From the NCBI RefSeq assembly GCF_003443535.1, contig NZ_CP031946.1:1984001-2048000 (forward strand): a DNA stretch of 64,000 nucleotides. The letters are read 5' to 3'. The position numbers and the translations under genes were made by a program. The notes beneath the pieces were generated by a model that saw only the letters and a program-made list of their open reading frames with translations, had not been told where the DNA came from and did no database searches. Below are positions 37,260 to 46,356 of the stretch, in pieces. Within the stretch, counting starts at the first letter, position 1, and each line of letters begins with the position of its first letter. The DNA is from Ruegeria sp. AD91A. GTDB lineage: Bacteria > Pseudomonadota > Alphaproteobacteria > Rhodobacterales > Rhodobacteraceae.

Positions 37260-37901
37260 TCACCCGAGAGCGGTTGCAAAGTTGCGGATCAAGCCCGCAT
37301 CTTTTACACCCGGCGCGCTTTCAACACCGGACGAGACATCCACCTGACGGGCACCCGTCATCCGGACAGCTTCGGCAACATTCTGGGATGTCAGGCCACC
37401 GGCCAGCATCCAAGGGCGCCGCCAGTACTTCCGCCCGGCCAGCAGCCGCCAGTCAAAAGCCAACCCGTTACCGCCCGGCAATTCCGATTCTCTGGGCGGT
37501 TTCGCATCGATCAGCAGTTGATCAGCCACTTCTGAGTAAAGATCGATGGCCGCCAAATCCTCGGCTTCGGCCACACCGATGGCCTTCATCACCGGCAAAC
37601 CAAACCGCTCGCGCACTTCGGTCACCCGTTCGGGCGATTCCTTGCCGTGCAATTGAAGCATATCAAGCGGTACAGTAGAAACGATCTCGTCCAGCTCTTC
37701 GTCAGTGGCATTCACGACCAGAGCCACCTTAGCAACACCAACAGGGACGAGATGCGCCAGTTCTGCTGCCTGCGAAACGTCCAGATTGCGTGGCGATTTC
37801 GGGAAGAAAACAAATCCAACATAACCCGCCCCGGCTTCGGCCGCAGCACGCACATGCTCTGGCGCGGTCAGACCGCAGATTTTGAACCGAACGTCAGGCA
37901 T
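37260..37901 (-). CDS. trpF: Phosphoribosylanthranilate isomerase
   Basis: A 213-residue TIM-barrel enzyme for the third step of tryptophan synthesis. It has the catalytic Cys9 in [36 protein letters not shown], and the catalytic Asp in [16 protein letters not shown]. The length is normal. It lies 11 bases after the LapA-domain gene and heads towards trpB, so tryptophan genes are appended to the ihfB operon. The 233 bases between trpF and trpB contain no obvious leader peptide or terminator. Confidence 0.95.
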   Translation of the reverse strand: MPDVRFKICGLTAPEHVRAAAEAGAGYVGFVFFPKSPRNLDVSQAAELAHLVPVGVAKVALVVNATDEELDEIVSTVPLDMLQLHGKESPERVTEVRERFGLPVMKAIGVAEAEDLAAIDLYSEVADQLLIDAKPPRESELPGGNGLAFDWRLLAGRKYWRRPWMLAGGLTSQNVAEAVRMTGARQVDVSSGVESAPGVKDAGLIRNFATALG

Positions 37902-37912
37902 AGCGTTTAGGC

Positions 37913-38266
37913 TCAGCTTGCCTCATCCAGAAGGGCAAGAACGTCGTCCTTGCCTTCGTTTTGCTTTTTCTTAAGCTTCTTGACTTCTCGCTCAAGCTTG
38001 CGCACTTCGGTTTTCTTCACGGTCGCGTCGCGGCGGTGCTTGTGTTCCCGCAGCCATTCCCACAGGAAGCCTATAACCAATCCTGCTGCCACACCGCCCA
38101 AAACCACCAGAAACAGCGGCAGTGACGCACTGAGGTTAAAGCCTAGAAGCTCGGCCAGAGCATCGGGCATCAGTTTCAGCTTAACGGGTTGAACATTGGC
38201 AAGAGACACTGAGATCAGGACGATCCCGAGGGCTGCCAAAAAAGCATATCGAAGATAACTCATCAT
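37913..38266 (-). CDS. LapA-domain (DUF1049) membrane protein
   Basis: A 117-residue inner-membrane protein. Two membrane helices ([17 protein letters not shown] and [19 protein letters not shown]) with the LapA signature [11 protein letters not shown] between them are followed by a basic coiled-coil tail (about residues 72-105, [15 protein letters not shown]). LapA/LapB function in lipopolysaccharide assembly control in E. coli; here no lapB is adjacent. It starts 4 bases after the ihfB stop, with two ATG codons in tandem, so the exact start is uncertain by one codon. Confidence 0.85.
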   Translation of the reverse strand: MMSYLRYAFLAALGIVLISVSLANVQPVKLKLMPDALAELLGFNLSASLPLFLVVLGGVAAGLVIGFLWEWLREHKHRRDATVKKTEVRKLEREVKKLKKKQNEGKDDVLALLDEAS

Positions 38267-38270
38267 AGTG

Positions 38271-38555
38271 TCAGGCTTTACCGTTCAATCGATCCCTGAG
38301 CAACTTGCCAGTTTTGAAAAACGGCACACATTTTTCTTCGACCTGCACCGTTTCACCCGTGCGTGGGTTGCGTCCAACTCGCGCGTCGCGTTTTTTTACG
38401 GAAAACGCACCGAATCCCCGCAACTCGACACGGTCACCGCGCGCCATGGCGTCTGTGACTTCCTCGAATACAGTGTTCACGATCCGCTCGACATCACGCT
38501 GAAAGAGATGTGGGTTTTCGTCAGCGATTTTCTGAATCAATTCTGAACGGATCAT
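38271..38555 (-). CDS. ihfB: Integration host factor beta subunit
   Basis: A 94-residue HU/IHF-fold DNA-bending protein. [19 protein letters not shown] is the IHF-beta N-terminus, and [20 protein letters not shown] then NPRTGE carries the conserved beta-arm with the intercalating Pro. The ATG at 38555 follows GGGAGGGTATCACGC; a longer frame of 40 codons lacks any family match. IHF-beta dimerises with the alpha subunit, encoded elsewhere. It heads a short operon with the LapA-domain gene and trpF. Confidence 0.95.
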   Translation of the reverse strand: MIRSELIQKIADENPHLFQRDVERIVNTVFEEVTDAMARGDRVELRGFGAFSVKKRDARVGRNPRTGETVQVEEKCVPFFKTGKLLRDRLNGKA

Positions 38556-38767
38556 GCGTGATACCCTCCCAGGCAGCCGGTGTGACAGGTCTACTGTTTT
38601 GACAGTATAGGAAAAAACCCGGAAAGGGGGAACGGATACTCTGCGTATTGAGGCTTTATTTTGCCATATTCTCACGCGAAATTTTGCTTGTCAGGCCAAT
38701 TTCCACACTTATTGCGCGAACAATCCCCTCATTAACCCCGCGGTTCGGAACACATTGATTCGCAACA

Positions 38768-38797
38768 AAAACGGCCCCGCACTGTCATGCGAGGCCG
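38768..38797 (-). terminator. Rho-independent terminator after rpsA
   Basis: On the minus strand the stem CGGCC-T-CGC pairs with GCG-G-GGCCG around an 8-base loop and is followed by TTTTTG. It lies about 30 bases after the rpsA stop. Confidence 0.85.
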
Positions 38798-38825
38798 AAA
38801 ACCTTACTCGGGATGCGGCCTTGGC

Positions 38826-40502
38826 TTAGTCGCCAGACTTCAGCGCTGCACCCAGGATATCGCCCAGCGATGCACCCGAGTCGGAGGAACCATACTGTTG
38901 CACGGCCTCTTTCTCTTCGGCGATCTCGCGTGCCTTGATCGACAGGCCCAGACGGCGGGTCTTGCTGTCGACATTGGTGACGCGAACGTCGACCTTGTCA
39001 CCGACCGAGAAACGCTCGGGGCGCTGTTCGGCACGGTCACGCGACAGGTCCGAACGGCGGATGAAGGATTTCATGCCTTCGTATTCCACCTCGATGCCGC
39101 CGTCCTCGATTGCGGTCACTTCGACTGTCACGATCGAACCACGCTTCACGCCGCCCACGGCTTCGGCGAACTTGTCGCCGCCCAGGGCTTTGATCGACAG
39201 CGAGATACGCTCTTTTTCAACGTCAACTTCCGAGACAACCGCCTGAACGACGTCGCCTTTACGGTAGTTCTGGATGGCATCCTCGCCGCGCTCGTCCCAG
39301 GACAGGTCCGACAGGTGAACCATGCCGTCGATGTCGCCTTCGAGGCCAATGAACAGACCGAATTCGGTGATGTTCTTGACTTCGCCTTCGACCTCGGTGC
39401 CCTCGGGGTGTGTTTCTGCAAACACTTCCCATGGGTTGCGCTGAGTCTGCTTCAGGCCCAGAGACACGCGACGCTTGGCGCCGTCGATTTCCAGAACCAT
39501 GACGTCGACTTCCTGGCTGGTCGAAACGATCTTGCCGGGGTGGACGTTTTTCTTGGTCCAGGACATCTCGGATACGTGCACCAGACCTTCGACACCGGCT
39601 TCCAGCTCGACGAACGCGCCGTAGTCGGTGATGTTGGTGACGCGACCCTGGTGGACCGAGCCCAGCGGGTACTTGGCAGCAACCAGATCCCATGGATCTT
39701 CCTGCAGCTGCTTCATTCCCAGGCTGATGCGATGGGTCTCTTTGTTGATCTTGATGACCTGAACCTTGATGGTTTCGCCGATCGTCAGGATCTCGGATGG
39801 GTGGTTCACACGGCGCCATGCCATGTCGGTGACGTGCAGCAGTCCGTCAACGCCGCCCAGGTCAACGAATGCACCGTATTCGGTGATGTTCTTGACGACA
39901 CCCTCGACGGTCTGACCTTCGGTCAGGTTGCCAATGACTTCGGCACGCTGTTCAGCACGCGATTCTTCCAGGATAGCACGACGCGAAACAACGATGTTGC
40001 CACGGCGGCGGTCCATTTTCAGGATCTGGAACGGCTGCTTCAGACCCATCAGCGGGCCAGCGTCGCGCACGGGGCGAACATCAACCTGCGAACCGGGCAG
40101 GAACGCAACTGCGCCACCCAGATCGACGGTGAAGCCACCTTTGACACGACCAAAGATTGCACCTTCGACGCGCTGGTCGTCGGCATATGCTTTTTCCAGA
40201 CGGTCCCATGCCTCTTCACGGCGGGCCATCTCGCGTGAGATGACGGCTTCGCCACGGGCGTTTTCTGCGGCGCGCAGGTAGACTTCTACCTCATCACCAA
40301 CAGCGATTTCAGGGGCTTCGCCAGGATTTGCGAATTCTTTCAGATCAACGCGGCCTTCCATTTTGTAGCCAACGTCGATGATGGCCTGGCCGGCTTCGAT
40401 CGCCAGTACCTTGCCTTTGACAACAGAACCCTCTTCGGGCGTGTCCATTTCGAAGCTTTCGTTCAGGAGGGCTTCGAATTCCTCCATGGTTGTATCAGCC
40501 AT
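38826..40502 (-). CDS. rpsA: 30S ribosomal protein S1
   Basis: A 558-residue protein with six S1 RNA-binding repeats, typical of full-length proteobacterial S1, which docks mRNA on the 30S subunit. Each repeat shows the G-x-V-x-x-I-x-x-x-G-A/G-F/L-V-x-L pattern, for example VEGVVKNITEYGAFVDLGGV, VHQGRVTNITDYGAFVELEA and VEGEVKNITEFGLFIGLEGD. The N-terminus is MADTTMEEFEALLNESFEM. In many relatives cmk is directly upstream; here about 3.8 kb of other genes intervene. Confidence 0.97.
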   Translation of the reverse strand: MADTTMEEFEALLNESFEMDTPEEGSVVKGKVLAIEAGQAIIDVGYKMEGRVDLKEFANPGEAPEIAVGDEVEVYLRAAENARGEAVISREMARREEAWDRLEKAYADDQRVEGAIFGRVKGGFTVDLGGAVAFLPGSQVDVRPVRDAGPLMGLKQPFQILKMDRRRGNIVVSRRAILEESRAEQRAEVIGNLTEGQTVEGVVKNITEYGAFVDLGGVDGLLHVTDMAWRRVNHPSEILTIGETIKVQVIKINKETHRISLGMKQLQEDPWDLVAAKYPLGSVHQGRVTNITDYGAFVELEAGVEGLVHVSEMSWTKKNVHPGKIVSTSQEVDVMVLEIDGAKRRVSLGLKQTQRNPWEVFAETHPEGTEVEGEVKNITEFGLFIGLEGDIDGMVHLSDLSWDERGEDAIQNYRKGDVVQAVVSEVDVEKERISLSIKALGGDKFAEAVGGVKRGSIVTVEVTAIEDGGIEVEYEGMKSFIRRSDLSRDRAEQRPERFSVGDKVDVRVTNVDSKTRRLGLSIKAREIAEEKEAVQQYGSSDSGASLGDILGAALKSGD

Positions 40503-40616
40503 CTGGCAGTGTTTTCCTTTACATACGTTTTTACTGGCCGAGCGGTTGTCTCCGCCGGTCTTGATTCATAATGTCTTCGGACGTGACCCGGTACGCCCCT
40601 GAGCAAACAAACACAA

Positions 40617-40638
40617 AGGGCCGAGGTAACCCGGCCCT
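40617..40638 (-). terminator. Probable terminator of the DUF6525 gene
   Basis: On the minus strand AGGGCCG-GGTTACCT-CGGCCCT is followed by TTGTGTTTGTTTG, a T-rich tail. It lies between the DUF6525 gene and rpsA and would separate their transcripts. Confidence 0.65.
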
Positions 40639-40750
40639 GCTCAGAAACGTCTTCCGGACGTTGACCGCCCTTGTATCGACAGCGCGCGTATAAGCGGATT
40701 CCCCGATATGTGCAAGGGCAAAACCCATGTTTTCAAGGTTTGGAAGGTCT

Positions 40751-41053
40751 TTACCTGGGCTCGTTGCAGGTTTTGAAGGTCCAAACCCCGGCATCGCGCC
40801 GCAGCATCGCCTGTTCGATTGCGTCCAGTCTCATCAGCGCTGCGGAAGGGTTGCGCGCACCTCCAGCCCGGTTCCAGATCTTCTGCGCCGAAACGGGGCT
40901 CCACGGCAAGCTTGCCGTGGCCAACCACTGCCGCAAACCTGACGGCAAAGAATCGTAAACCTGCATTGGTGCCGCCTGTCGTCTCCGGCGTTTGAGGTTG
41001 CTCTGCAAGTTCCGACCCCTTGTTTGCCCTTGTTTCTTCTGTTGTCGCACCAC
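40751..41053 (-). CDS. DUF6525 family small protein
   Basis: A 100-residue basic protein starting at GTG 41053. The family-like core is NLQSNLKRRRRQAAPMQVYD followed by LPSGLRQWLATASLPWSP and MRLDAIEQAMLRRDA; I recall such small Arg-rich proteins in Rhodobacteraceae as DUF6525. Function unknown. A competing frame of 141 residues on the same strand (40641-41066) has no such pattern and is rejected. The start is uncertain because no good ribosome site precedes it. The gene lies between rpsA and the halogenase. Confidence 0.7.
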   Translation of the reverse strand: MVRQQKKQGQTRGRNLQSNLKRRRRQAAPMQVYDSLPSGLRQWLATASLPWSPVSAQKIWNRAGGARNPSAALMRLDAIEQAMLRRDAGVWTFKTCNEPR

Positions 41054-41112
41054 ATTCGCCCTTCATGAGATATATGTGATTACATTACACTACGATAAGC
41101 GGGTCGGAAGCA

Positions 41113-41143
41113 AAAAAGACGGGACCTTTGCGCCCCGCCTTTC
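41113..41143 (-). terminator. Probable terminator of the halogenase gene
   Basis: On the minus strand GGCGGG-GCGCAAAGGT-CCCGTC (one G-T pair) is followed by six T. It lies 36 bases beyond the halogenase stop. Confidence 0.75.
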
Positions 41144-41178
41144 CTAATAATACTCCCTGCGCAACGGGCAGAGAGCCT

Positions 41179-42864
41179 TCAGAACAGTTGCAGATCCTTC
41201 TTACCGCTTTGGATTTCAGCAAAGTTCGGCATGTTTTCGACAACAACCGGAGCAGGTGCCGCGCCCGGCATCGCCACTGTCGGTTTCATTGCCGCCGCCA
41301 TTCCAAAGGCAGGTTGCTCAAGTTCCCCCCGGATATCGCGTAACAGTGTTTTGTGATCCGGCATCGACTTGATGATCTTCGCCAGATCCACTTTCGCGTT
41401 CTTCATACCCTGGAACCAAAGAGGTTTCTTCAATGGCCGAAGACGGTCGCGGATGCCTGAACCATAGCCTGTATCATAAACCTGTTTGCCCAATAGAACG
41501 GTTTGATAAACGCGGCTGTCAAACAGTGTGGCGAACTCGATATCGTGATCCATCGGCAGGCGATACTGCCACAACTCAAGATTTTCAGCCAACCGATCCG
41601 GTACCTTCATCTCGGTGCGCGCGTCGATCCAGTATTGGTCATCGGTACGGTTGCCCAATCGATAGTGCAAACAGATGAACTCCAGAACCTCGTTATACAG
41701 CTTGTCCATCTGCCGATTGTATCTGTCCCTCAGCGAAGGCTCGATGTCTCGGGTAGGCAAATGCTCGGCGAACCAGCGTATCGCATGGTCAATCATATGG
41801 ATTGCGGTGCTTTCCAGCGGCTCAATAAACCCGCCGGACAGACCTATCGCCACGCAATTCTTGACCCAGGCGTTGCGCACGCGACCAACGCGCATCGGGA
41901 TTACCCGCGGTGTCAGTCCTTTGCCACTGTCACCCAGCCATTCAAGGTATTCGTCCGCCGCCTGGTCATCCGTACGATGCGCAGACGAATACACATAACC
42001 TGTGCCCACACGGTTATAGAGCGGCACCCGCCATGTCCAACCTGCGCCCAAAGCGGTGGATCTTGTGGCGCTTTCGATCTTGTCGGGATCCGGATGCTCG
42101 ATCTGCAACGCCATGGCTCGATCATTGGGCAGATAGTCGGAGTAGTCCAAAAATGGCTCACCGAGAGCCTTGTTGATGATCAGCCCCCGAAACCCGGTGC
42201 AATCCACGACCATCTCAACGTCATGGCGGCCTTTTGCCTCCAGCGTGAGATGACTGACATTGCCCTGTTCATCCAGTTCAACCGTTTGCACCTCATCCTG
42301 GATATGCTCCACTCCGCGCTTCGTGCAGACCCTGGTCAGCATGCCGGCAAACTTTACGGCATCCAGGTGATAGGCATACCCAAACCGTTGCTCGAATTCC
42401 GGCTGACCCAACTGACGCGCACCTTTGCACAGGCGGGCCAGATCATCATGCGGCGAGATGGACTGTGTAAAATCCCGGTCTCCGTTGCCGAAGCGCAGGA
42501 AAAATTCGGCGGCCTCCAGCCCCTCCAGCATCTGGCCGTGGGCAAAGGGGTTCATGTAATCGATGCGATTGCCCTTGGCGTCGTTGTTCCAATTGCAGAA
42601 TTTCACACCCAGCTTGAAGGATGCGTTGGTCTCGCGAAAGAAACTCCGTTCCGAAATGCCCGCCTGGCGCAGCGTGACAGGCATGCGTGGAACAGTAGCC
42701 TCACCCACCCCTACGGTGGAGATATTCGGGCTTTCGATCAGGCAGATTTTCGGTCGATCCGTGGGCCCTGACGTACGTGAAAGCACCATGTCCAGGATCA
42801 GTGCGGTCATCCATCCAGCCGTACCGCCACCCACGATGGTGATTTTGTTCAAACGATTGCTCAT
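41179..42864 (-). CDS. Flavin-dependent tryptophan-halogenase-family protein
   Basis: A 561-residue FAD protein. The FAD-binding motif VGGGTAGW is at residues 11-18 and VGVGEATVP at 51-59. The catalytic lysine of the family is Lys84 (NASFKLGVKF), the WxWxIP motif is present as WTWRVP at 276-281, and the active-site glutamate is Glu348 in SGGFIEPLEST. The length and these residues match PrnA/RebH-type halogenases, which chlorinate or brominate indole rings with FADH2 and halide. The true substrate is unknown. A C-terminal Ala/Pro/Val-rich tail (about residues 520-561) is atypical. No flavin reductase, TonB receptor or biosynthetic cluster is adjacent. Confidence 0.88.
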   Translation of the reverse strand: MSNRLNKITIVGGGTAGWMTALILDMVLSRTSGPTDRPKICLIESPNISTVGVGEATVPRMPVTLRQAGISERSFFRETNASFKLGVKFCNWNNDAKGNRIDYMNPFAHGQMLEGLEAAEFFLRFGNGDRDFTQSISPHDDLARLCKGARQLGQPEFEQRFGYAYHLDAVKFAGMLTRVCTKRGVEHIQDEVQTVELDEQGNVSHLTLEAKGRHDVEMVVDCTGFRGLIINKALGEPFLDYSDYLPNDRAMALQIEHPDPDKIESATRSTALGAGWTWRVPLYNRVGTGYVYSSAHRTDDQAADEYLEWLGDSGKGLTPRVIPMRVGRVRNAWVKNCVAIGLSGGFIEPLESTAIHMIDHAIRWFAEHLPTRDIEPSLRDRYNRQMDKLYNEVLEFICLHYRLGNRTDDQYWIDARTEMKVPDRLAENLELWQYRLPMDHDIEFATLFDSRVYQTVLLGKQVYDTGYGSGIRDRLRPLKKPLWFQGMKNAKVDLAKIIKSMPDHKTLLRDIRGELEQPAFGMAAAMKPTVAMPGAAPAPVVVENMPNFAEIQSGKKDLQLF

Positions 42865-43072
42865 GTAGTTTTGTCCCTGTTGGCTTGGGAAATTTTTAGC
42901 TGCGTCCCTGTTTTTTACCGGGTTGTATCGCAGCTTTCCCTTTTCGCTGGGGAGAAACTATAGCAGCTTTCCTGCATCCATCTAGGGTCTATGACGAACC
43001 GGCATGAACGCGTGGTCTTGCAACGCCTGCCAATCGGTTGGTGTCACGCCAAACACGTATTCACGGTGCAGG

Positions 43073-43609
43073 TCAGATTTCCTCGCCTTTCTTCAGCAGT
43101 TCTTCAATCAGAGCGCGTTGCAGATCAGTGCTGTCGCCGCCTCCGAACTCTGCTGCACCACCGGAATACAGGGTGCCATACGTCTTGGCGATGTTCACAG
43201 TCTGGGCCAGTCCCGAGATGAATTGGTCTTTTTCCAGCAAGGACAACGGGTGGATAAATGCAGCCCACAAGGTGCCATTGGCGATTGCGTAACGGGCATC
43301 CAGCGTGCTGTCGAAATTGGCCTGCATCATTCGGATCAAATCTTCCTCCGACAGGGCCTCGGCGCTGCGGATCGGGACCATGGCCCGCATCCGATCCGCA
43401 TTGACGTCGGTGATGACCAAAACCTGTACGCCTGCGACCGCCAATTGGAACCCGGGACCACTCGGCTCAGCTTCAGGGTCAAGCGCAAAAAGAATGTTGC
43501 CCAGGCGTTCGTAGGTCATCGGCGGTTCGGCCACGGGTGGGCTTTGCACTGTCTCTTGCGCGGCAAGGCTTCCGGCAGTGAAGACAAGAATGAGGGCTAA
43601 TCGGATCAT
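43073..43609 (-). CDS. Exported protein, YbjN/secretion-chaperone-like fold
   Basis: A 178-residue protein with a signal peptide (IRLALILVFTAGSLAA-QET). The body alternates strands and helices: PMTYERLGNILFAL, FQLAVAGVQVLVITDVNADR, RMRAMVPI, LSEEDLIRMMQANFDSTLDA and a final Gly-rich stretch before LLKKGEEI. This order resembles the YbjN/type III chaperone-like fold, but I cannot name a family with confidence. GGAG precedes the ATG at 43609. It is in the accessory stretch between rpsA and cmk. Confidence 0.65.
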   Translation of the reverse strand: MIRLALILVFTAGSLAAQETVQSPPVAEPPMTYERLGNILFALDPEAEPSGPGFQLAVAGVQVLVITDVNADRMRAMVPIRSAEALSEEDLIRMMQANFDSTLDARYAIANGTLWAAFIHPLSLLEKDQFISGLAQTVNIAKTYGTLYSGGAAEFGGGDSTDLQRALIEELLKKGEEI

Positions 43610-43826
43610 GATGACACTCCTGCGGGCATTCTTTCAGCATATGCTCAAAAACCCGCACTGACCAAACAAAGCTTAGTGAACGCAGCCTCCTATCATTCAG
43701 ATACTTGTACGATCTGCAATATTTGATGGCTTATCTGCGATTATACGTCCAACTTTCATCCCCTATCTATGTTTTGTCGGTCGACGATCCAGTCGACCCG
43801 AACCCAGAACCGAAAGGAAACGTGTA

Positions 43827-44303
43827 ATGAAAACTATCGTCTTCACCGCCCTGGCAGCCGCCATCGCCCTGTCCACCCCGGCCTTTGCCGCTGACGAAAT
43901 CAACGTGTCAAACGGCACCTCGGCCGCAGGTGCCCCGCTTGCCGCACATGGGGTCGATCTGGTTGCATTGGTCAATGATGGCAATCCGGTCGAAGGCTTC
44001 GCCACCCACTCGGCGACCTATGAAGGTGCATCCTATTACTTCACCACCGCCGTCAACCTCGAGGCGTTCGAGGCGAACCCGGCGGCCTACCTGCCGCAGC
44101 ATGGTGGGTTCTGCTCGTTCGGCGTATCGGTCAGCAAGAAGTTCGACGGAGACCCGGATCAGTACCTGGTAGCAGATGGAAAACTGTACTTGTTCCTGAA
44201 CGCCGAAACCCGCGCGGCCTTCCTGAAGGACGTTCCCGCCACCGCAAAAACGGCGGACGAACAGTGGGCAAATATCAAGAGCATCGCCGTAGGCGAGCTG
44301 TAA
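43827..44303 (+). CDS. Secreted YHS-domain protein
   Basis: A 158-residue protein with a signal peptide (KTIVFTALAAAIALSTPAFA) and a YHS domain: the YHS-like core is YYFTTAVNLEAFEANPAAYL followed by PQHGGFCSFGVS. YHS domains often bind metal through the Cys and nearby residues, but the function of secreted ones is unclear. AAAGGAAACGTGTA precedes the ATG. It is the only plus-strand gene between rpsA and cmk and converges with cmk. Confidence 0.8.
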   Translation: MKTIVFTALAAAIALSTPAFAADEINVSNGTSAAGAPLAAHGVDLVALVNDGNPVEGFATHSATYEGASYYFTTAVNLEAFEANPAAYLPQHGGFCSFGVSVSKKFDGDPDQYLVADGKLYLFLNAETRAAFLKDVPATAKTADEQWANIKSIAVGEL

Positions 44304-44327
44304 GTTCTGCCCCCTCTGCCTGCGACG

Positions 44328-44945
44328 TCAGCGCGTCGCGGGCAGTTTTGCGCTGATGATTTCAAGCGCTTTGGCCAATGCAGCCTCGATGCTGAGATCT
44401 GTTGTATCCAGTTGCACCGCATCCTCAGCTGGCTTCATCGGCGCAGCGCTGCGCTCTGCGTCCCGCGCATCCCGCTCTTTGACATCCGCCAGAACCCGCT
44501 CGCGCGTCACGTCAGCACCTTTTGCACTAAGCTCCAAAAACCGGCGTTCGGCTCGCACTTCTGGGCTGGCCGTTACAAACAGCTTCACCTCGGCATTGGG
44601 ACAAATCACCGTCCCGATGTCGCGCCCATCCAAGACGGCCCCACCTGACCTTCGGGCAAAGGCGCGCTGAAAATCCACCAAGGCGGCGCGAACCTCGGGA
44701 ATCACCGCCACTTTGGATGCGGCCTGCGCGATTTCAGCCGTGCGCAAATCACCCTGCTCAAGCTCTTCAGCCGTCAGGGACTGCACGGCTTCAAGCGCGC
44801 CAACCCCTTCGAGGGTACGCCGTCCGACGGCCCGATACAGCAAGCCAGTGTCCAGATGGGAAAACCCGAAATGCGCCGCCACGGCCTTGGAGATCGTGCC
44901 CTTGCCCGCAGCCGCAGGTCCGTCAATGGCGACAGTGAAGCTCAA
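44328..44945 (-). CDS. cmk: Cytidylate kinase
   Basis: A 205-residue nucleoside monophosphate kinase for CMP/dCMP. The P-loop is [12 protein letters not shown] at residues 8-19, [14 protein letters not shown] and [20 protein letters not shown] follow, and the C-terminus keeps TTDLSIEAA. Its start overlaps the aroA stop by 4 bases (ATGA), so the two are translationally coupled. The length is short compared with E. coli (about 227) but usual for alphaproteobacteria. Confidence 0.95.
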   Translation of the reverse strand: MSFTVAIDGPAAAGKGTISKAVAAHFGFSHLDTGLLYRAVGRRTLEGVGALEAVQSLTAEELEQGDLRTAEIAQAASKVAVIPEVRAALVDFQRAFARRSGGAVLDGRDIGTVICPNAEVKLFVTASPEVRAERRFLELSAKGADVTRERVLADVKERDARDAERSAAPMKPAEDAVQLDTTDLSIEAALAKALEIISAKLPATR

Positions 44946-46288
44946 CTGCGCTCTACCTTTGCCCCAAGCGACGCCATCAACGGCTCAAAAATCGGGAAGG
45001 ATGTCGCGATCGGGCCACCATCATCCACGCTTACCGGGTTCTGCGCGCCCATGCCCATCACCATGAACGACATGGCAATGCGGTGATCCAGGAAGCTTTC
45101 GCACGTTCCGCCGCCCGAAACCTTGCCGATACCCAACCCTTCGACCGACCACCAGTCGTCACCCTCGTTGACCGTGACGCCGTTGGCTCGCAGACCGCGC
45201 GCCATGGCATCGATGCGGTCGCTTTCTTTCACCCGGAGTTCCTTCACTCCGCCCATCATCGTCGTACCCGTGGCGTTTGCGGCAACCACGGACAAAACCG
45301 GATATTCGTCGATCATCGAGGCCGCGCGTTCTGGCGGTACATCAATGCCCTTCATGTTTGGCGAGTATTTCGCGCGCAGATCGGCAACCGGCTCGCCGCC
45401 CTCTTCGCGCTCGTTTTCATAGGTCAGATCCGCGCCCATCTCGCGCAGCGTCGTGAATAGGCCTGCCCGTGTGGGGTTCAGGCCGATGCCGGGCACCAGC
45501 ACATCGGAGCCAGGCGTAATCAGCGCCGCACAAACCGGGAAGGCCGCGCTGGACGGGTCACGGGGAACGGCGATGACTTGCGGCTTCAATTCGGGGCGCC
45601 CAGTCAAAGTGATGACCCGGCCTTCATCAGTGTCTTCCACCGTAACTTCGGCACCGAACCCGGACAACATCCGCTCGGAATGATCGCGGGTCGCCTCTTT
45701 CTCGATAACCACGGTTTTACCGGGGGCATTCAGCCCCGCCAGCAGGACGGCGGATTTCACCTGAGCTGAGGGTACCGGAACTTCGTACCGAACCGGAGTC
45801 GGGTCCGCCGCACCGACGATCGTCATGGGCAAACGCCCACCCGAGCGGCCCACGGCCTGCGCACCAAACAACTCAAGCGGATCTGTCACCCGCGCCATGG
45901 GACGCTTGTTCAGGCTGGCATCCCCGGTAAACGTCGCCGCAATCGGCGAGGTCGCCATGGCACCCATGATCAGCCGCACCCCGGTGCCGGAATTGCCGCA
46001 GTCAATCACCTGATTCGGTTCGGCAAACCCGCCGACACCCACGCCGTGCACGGTCCATTCGCCGCCACCATGATCTGTGACTTCAGCCCCGAAGGCCCGC
46101 ATTGCCTTTGCGGTGTCCAACACGTCCTCACCTTCGAGCAAACCCGAGATCCTGGTCTCGCCCACCGCCATCGCGCCGAGGATCAGCGACCGGTGCGAAA
46201 TCGACTTGTCTCCGGGCACCTCTGCCGTGCCGGTCAGCGGGCCGCAGGGATGCGAGGTCATCGGGATGGGCGTTCCGTGTCCGGACAT
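44942..46288 (-). CDS. aroA: 5-enolpyruvylshikimate-3-phosphate synthase
   Basis: A 448-residue shikimate-pathway enzyme joining PEP and shikimate-3-phosphate. [14 protein letters not shown] is at the N-terminus, [14 protein letters not shown] in the middle, and [12 protein letters not shown] and [11 protein letters not shown] near the C-terminus. The second motif has the Ala (G-x-R-L-I-M-G-A-M) seen in class II, glyphosate-tolerant enzymes, though I cannot assign the class for certain. I start at 46288, after AGGAGCCCCC, rather than 65 codons earlier. It overlaps cmk by 4 bases. Confidence 0.95.
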   Translation of the reverse strand: MSGHGTPIPMTSHPCGPLTGTAEVPGDKSISHRSLILGAMAVGETRISGLLEGEDVLDTAKAMRAFGAEVTDHGGGEWTVHGVGVGGFAEPNQVIDCGNSGTGVRLIMGAMATSPIAATFTGDASLNKRPMARVTDPLELFGAQAVGRSGGRLPMTIVGAADPTPVRYEVPVPSAQVKSAVLLAGLNAPGKTVVIEKEATRDHSERMLSGFGAEVTVEDTDEGRVITLTGRPELKPQVIAVPRDPSSAAFPVCAALITPGSDVLVPGIGLNPTRAGLFTTLREMGADLTYENEREEGGEPVADLRAKYSPNMKGIDVPPERAASMIDEYPVLSVVAANATGTTMMGGVKELRVKESDRIDAMARGLRANGVTVNEGDDWWSVEGLGIGKVSGGGTCESFLDHRIAMSFMVMGMGAQNPVSVDDGGPIATSFPIFEPLMASLGAKVERS

Positions 46289-46356
46289 GGGGGCTCCTTT
46301 TGCGCTATCAGTGCTCAAGCCGATTAGCGAATTGGCACCGGTTGGTCCAGCGGCAA

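Noticed and set aside
38787..40238. 483-residue plus-strand open frame
   Set aside because: It is antisense to rpsA, has no family motifs, and mirrors the S1 repeats in its composition.
40641..41066. 141-residue minus-strand frame overlapping the DUF6525 gene
   Set aside because: The 100-residue alternative frame has the recognised Arg-rich and LPWSP pattern, and the longer frame has none.
41503..42771. 422-residue plus-strand open frame
   Set aside because: It is antisense to the halogenase, whose FAD and active-site motifs leave no doubt about the true strand.
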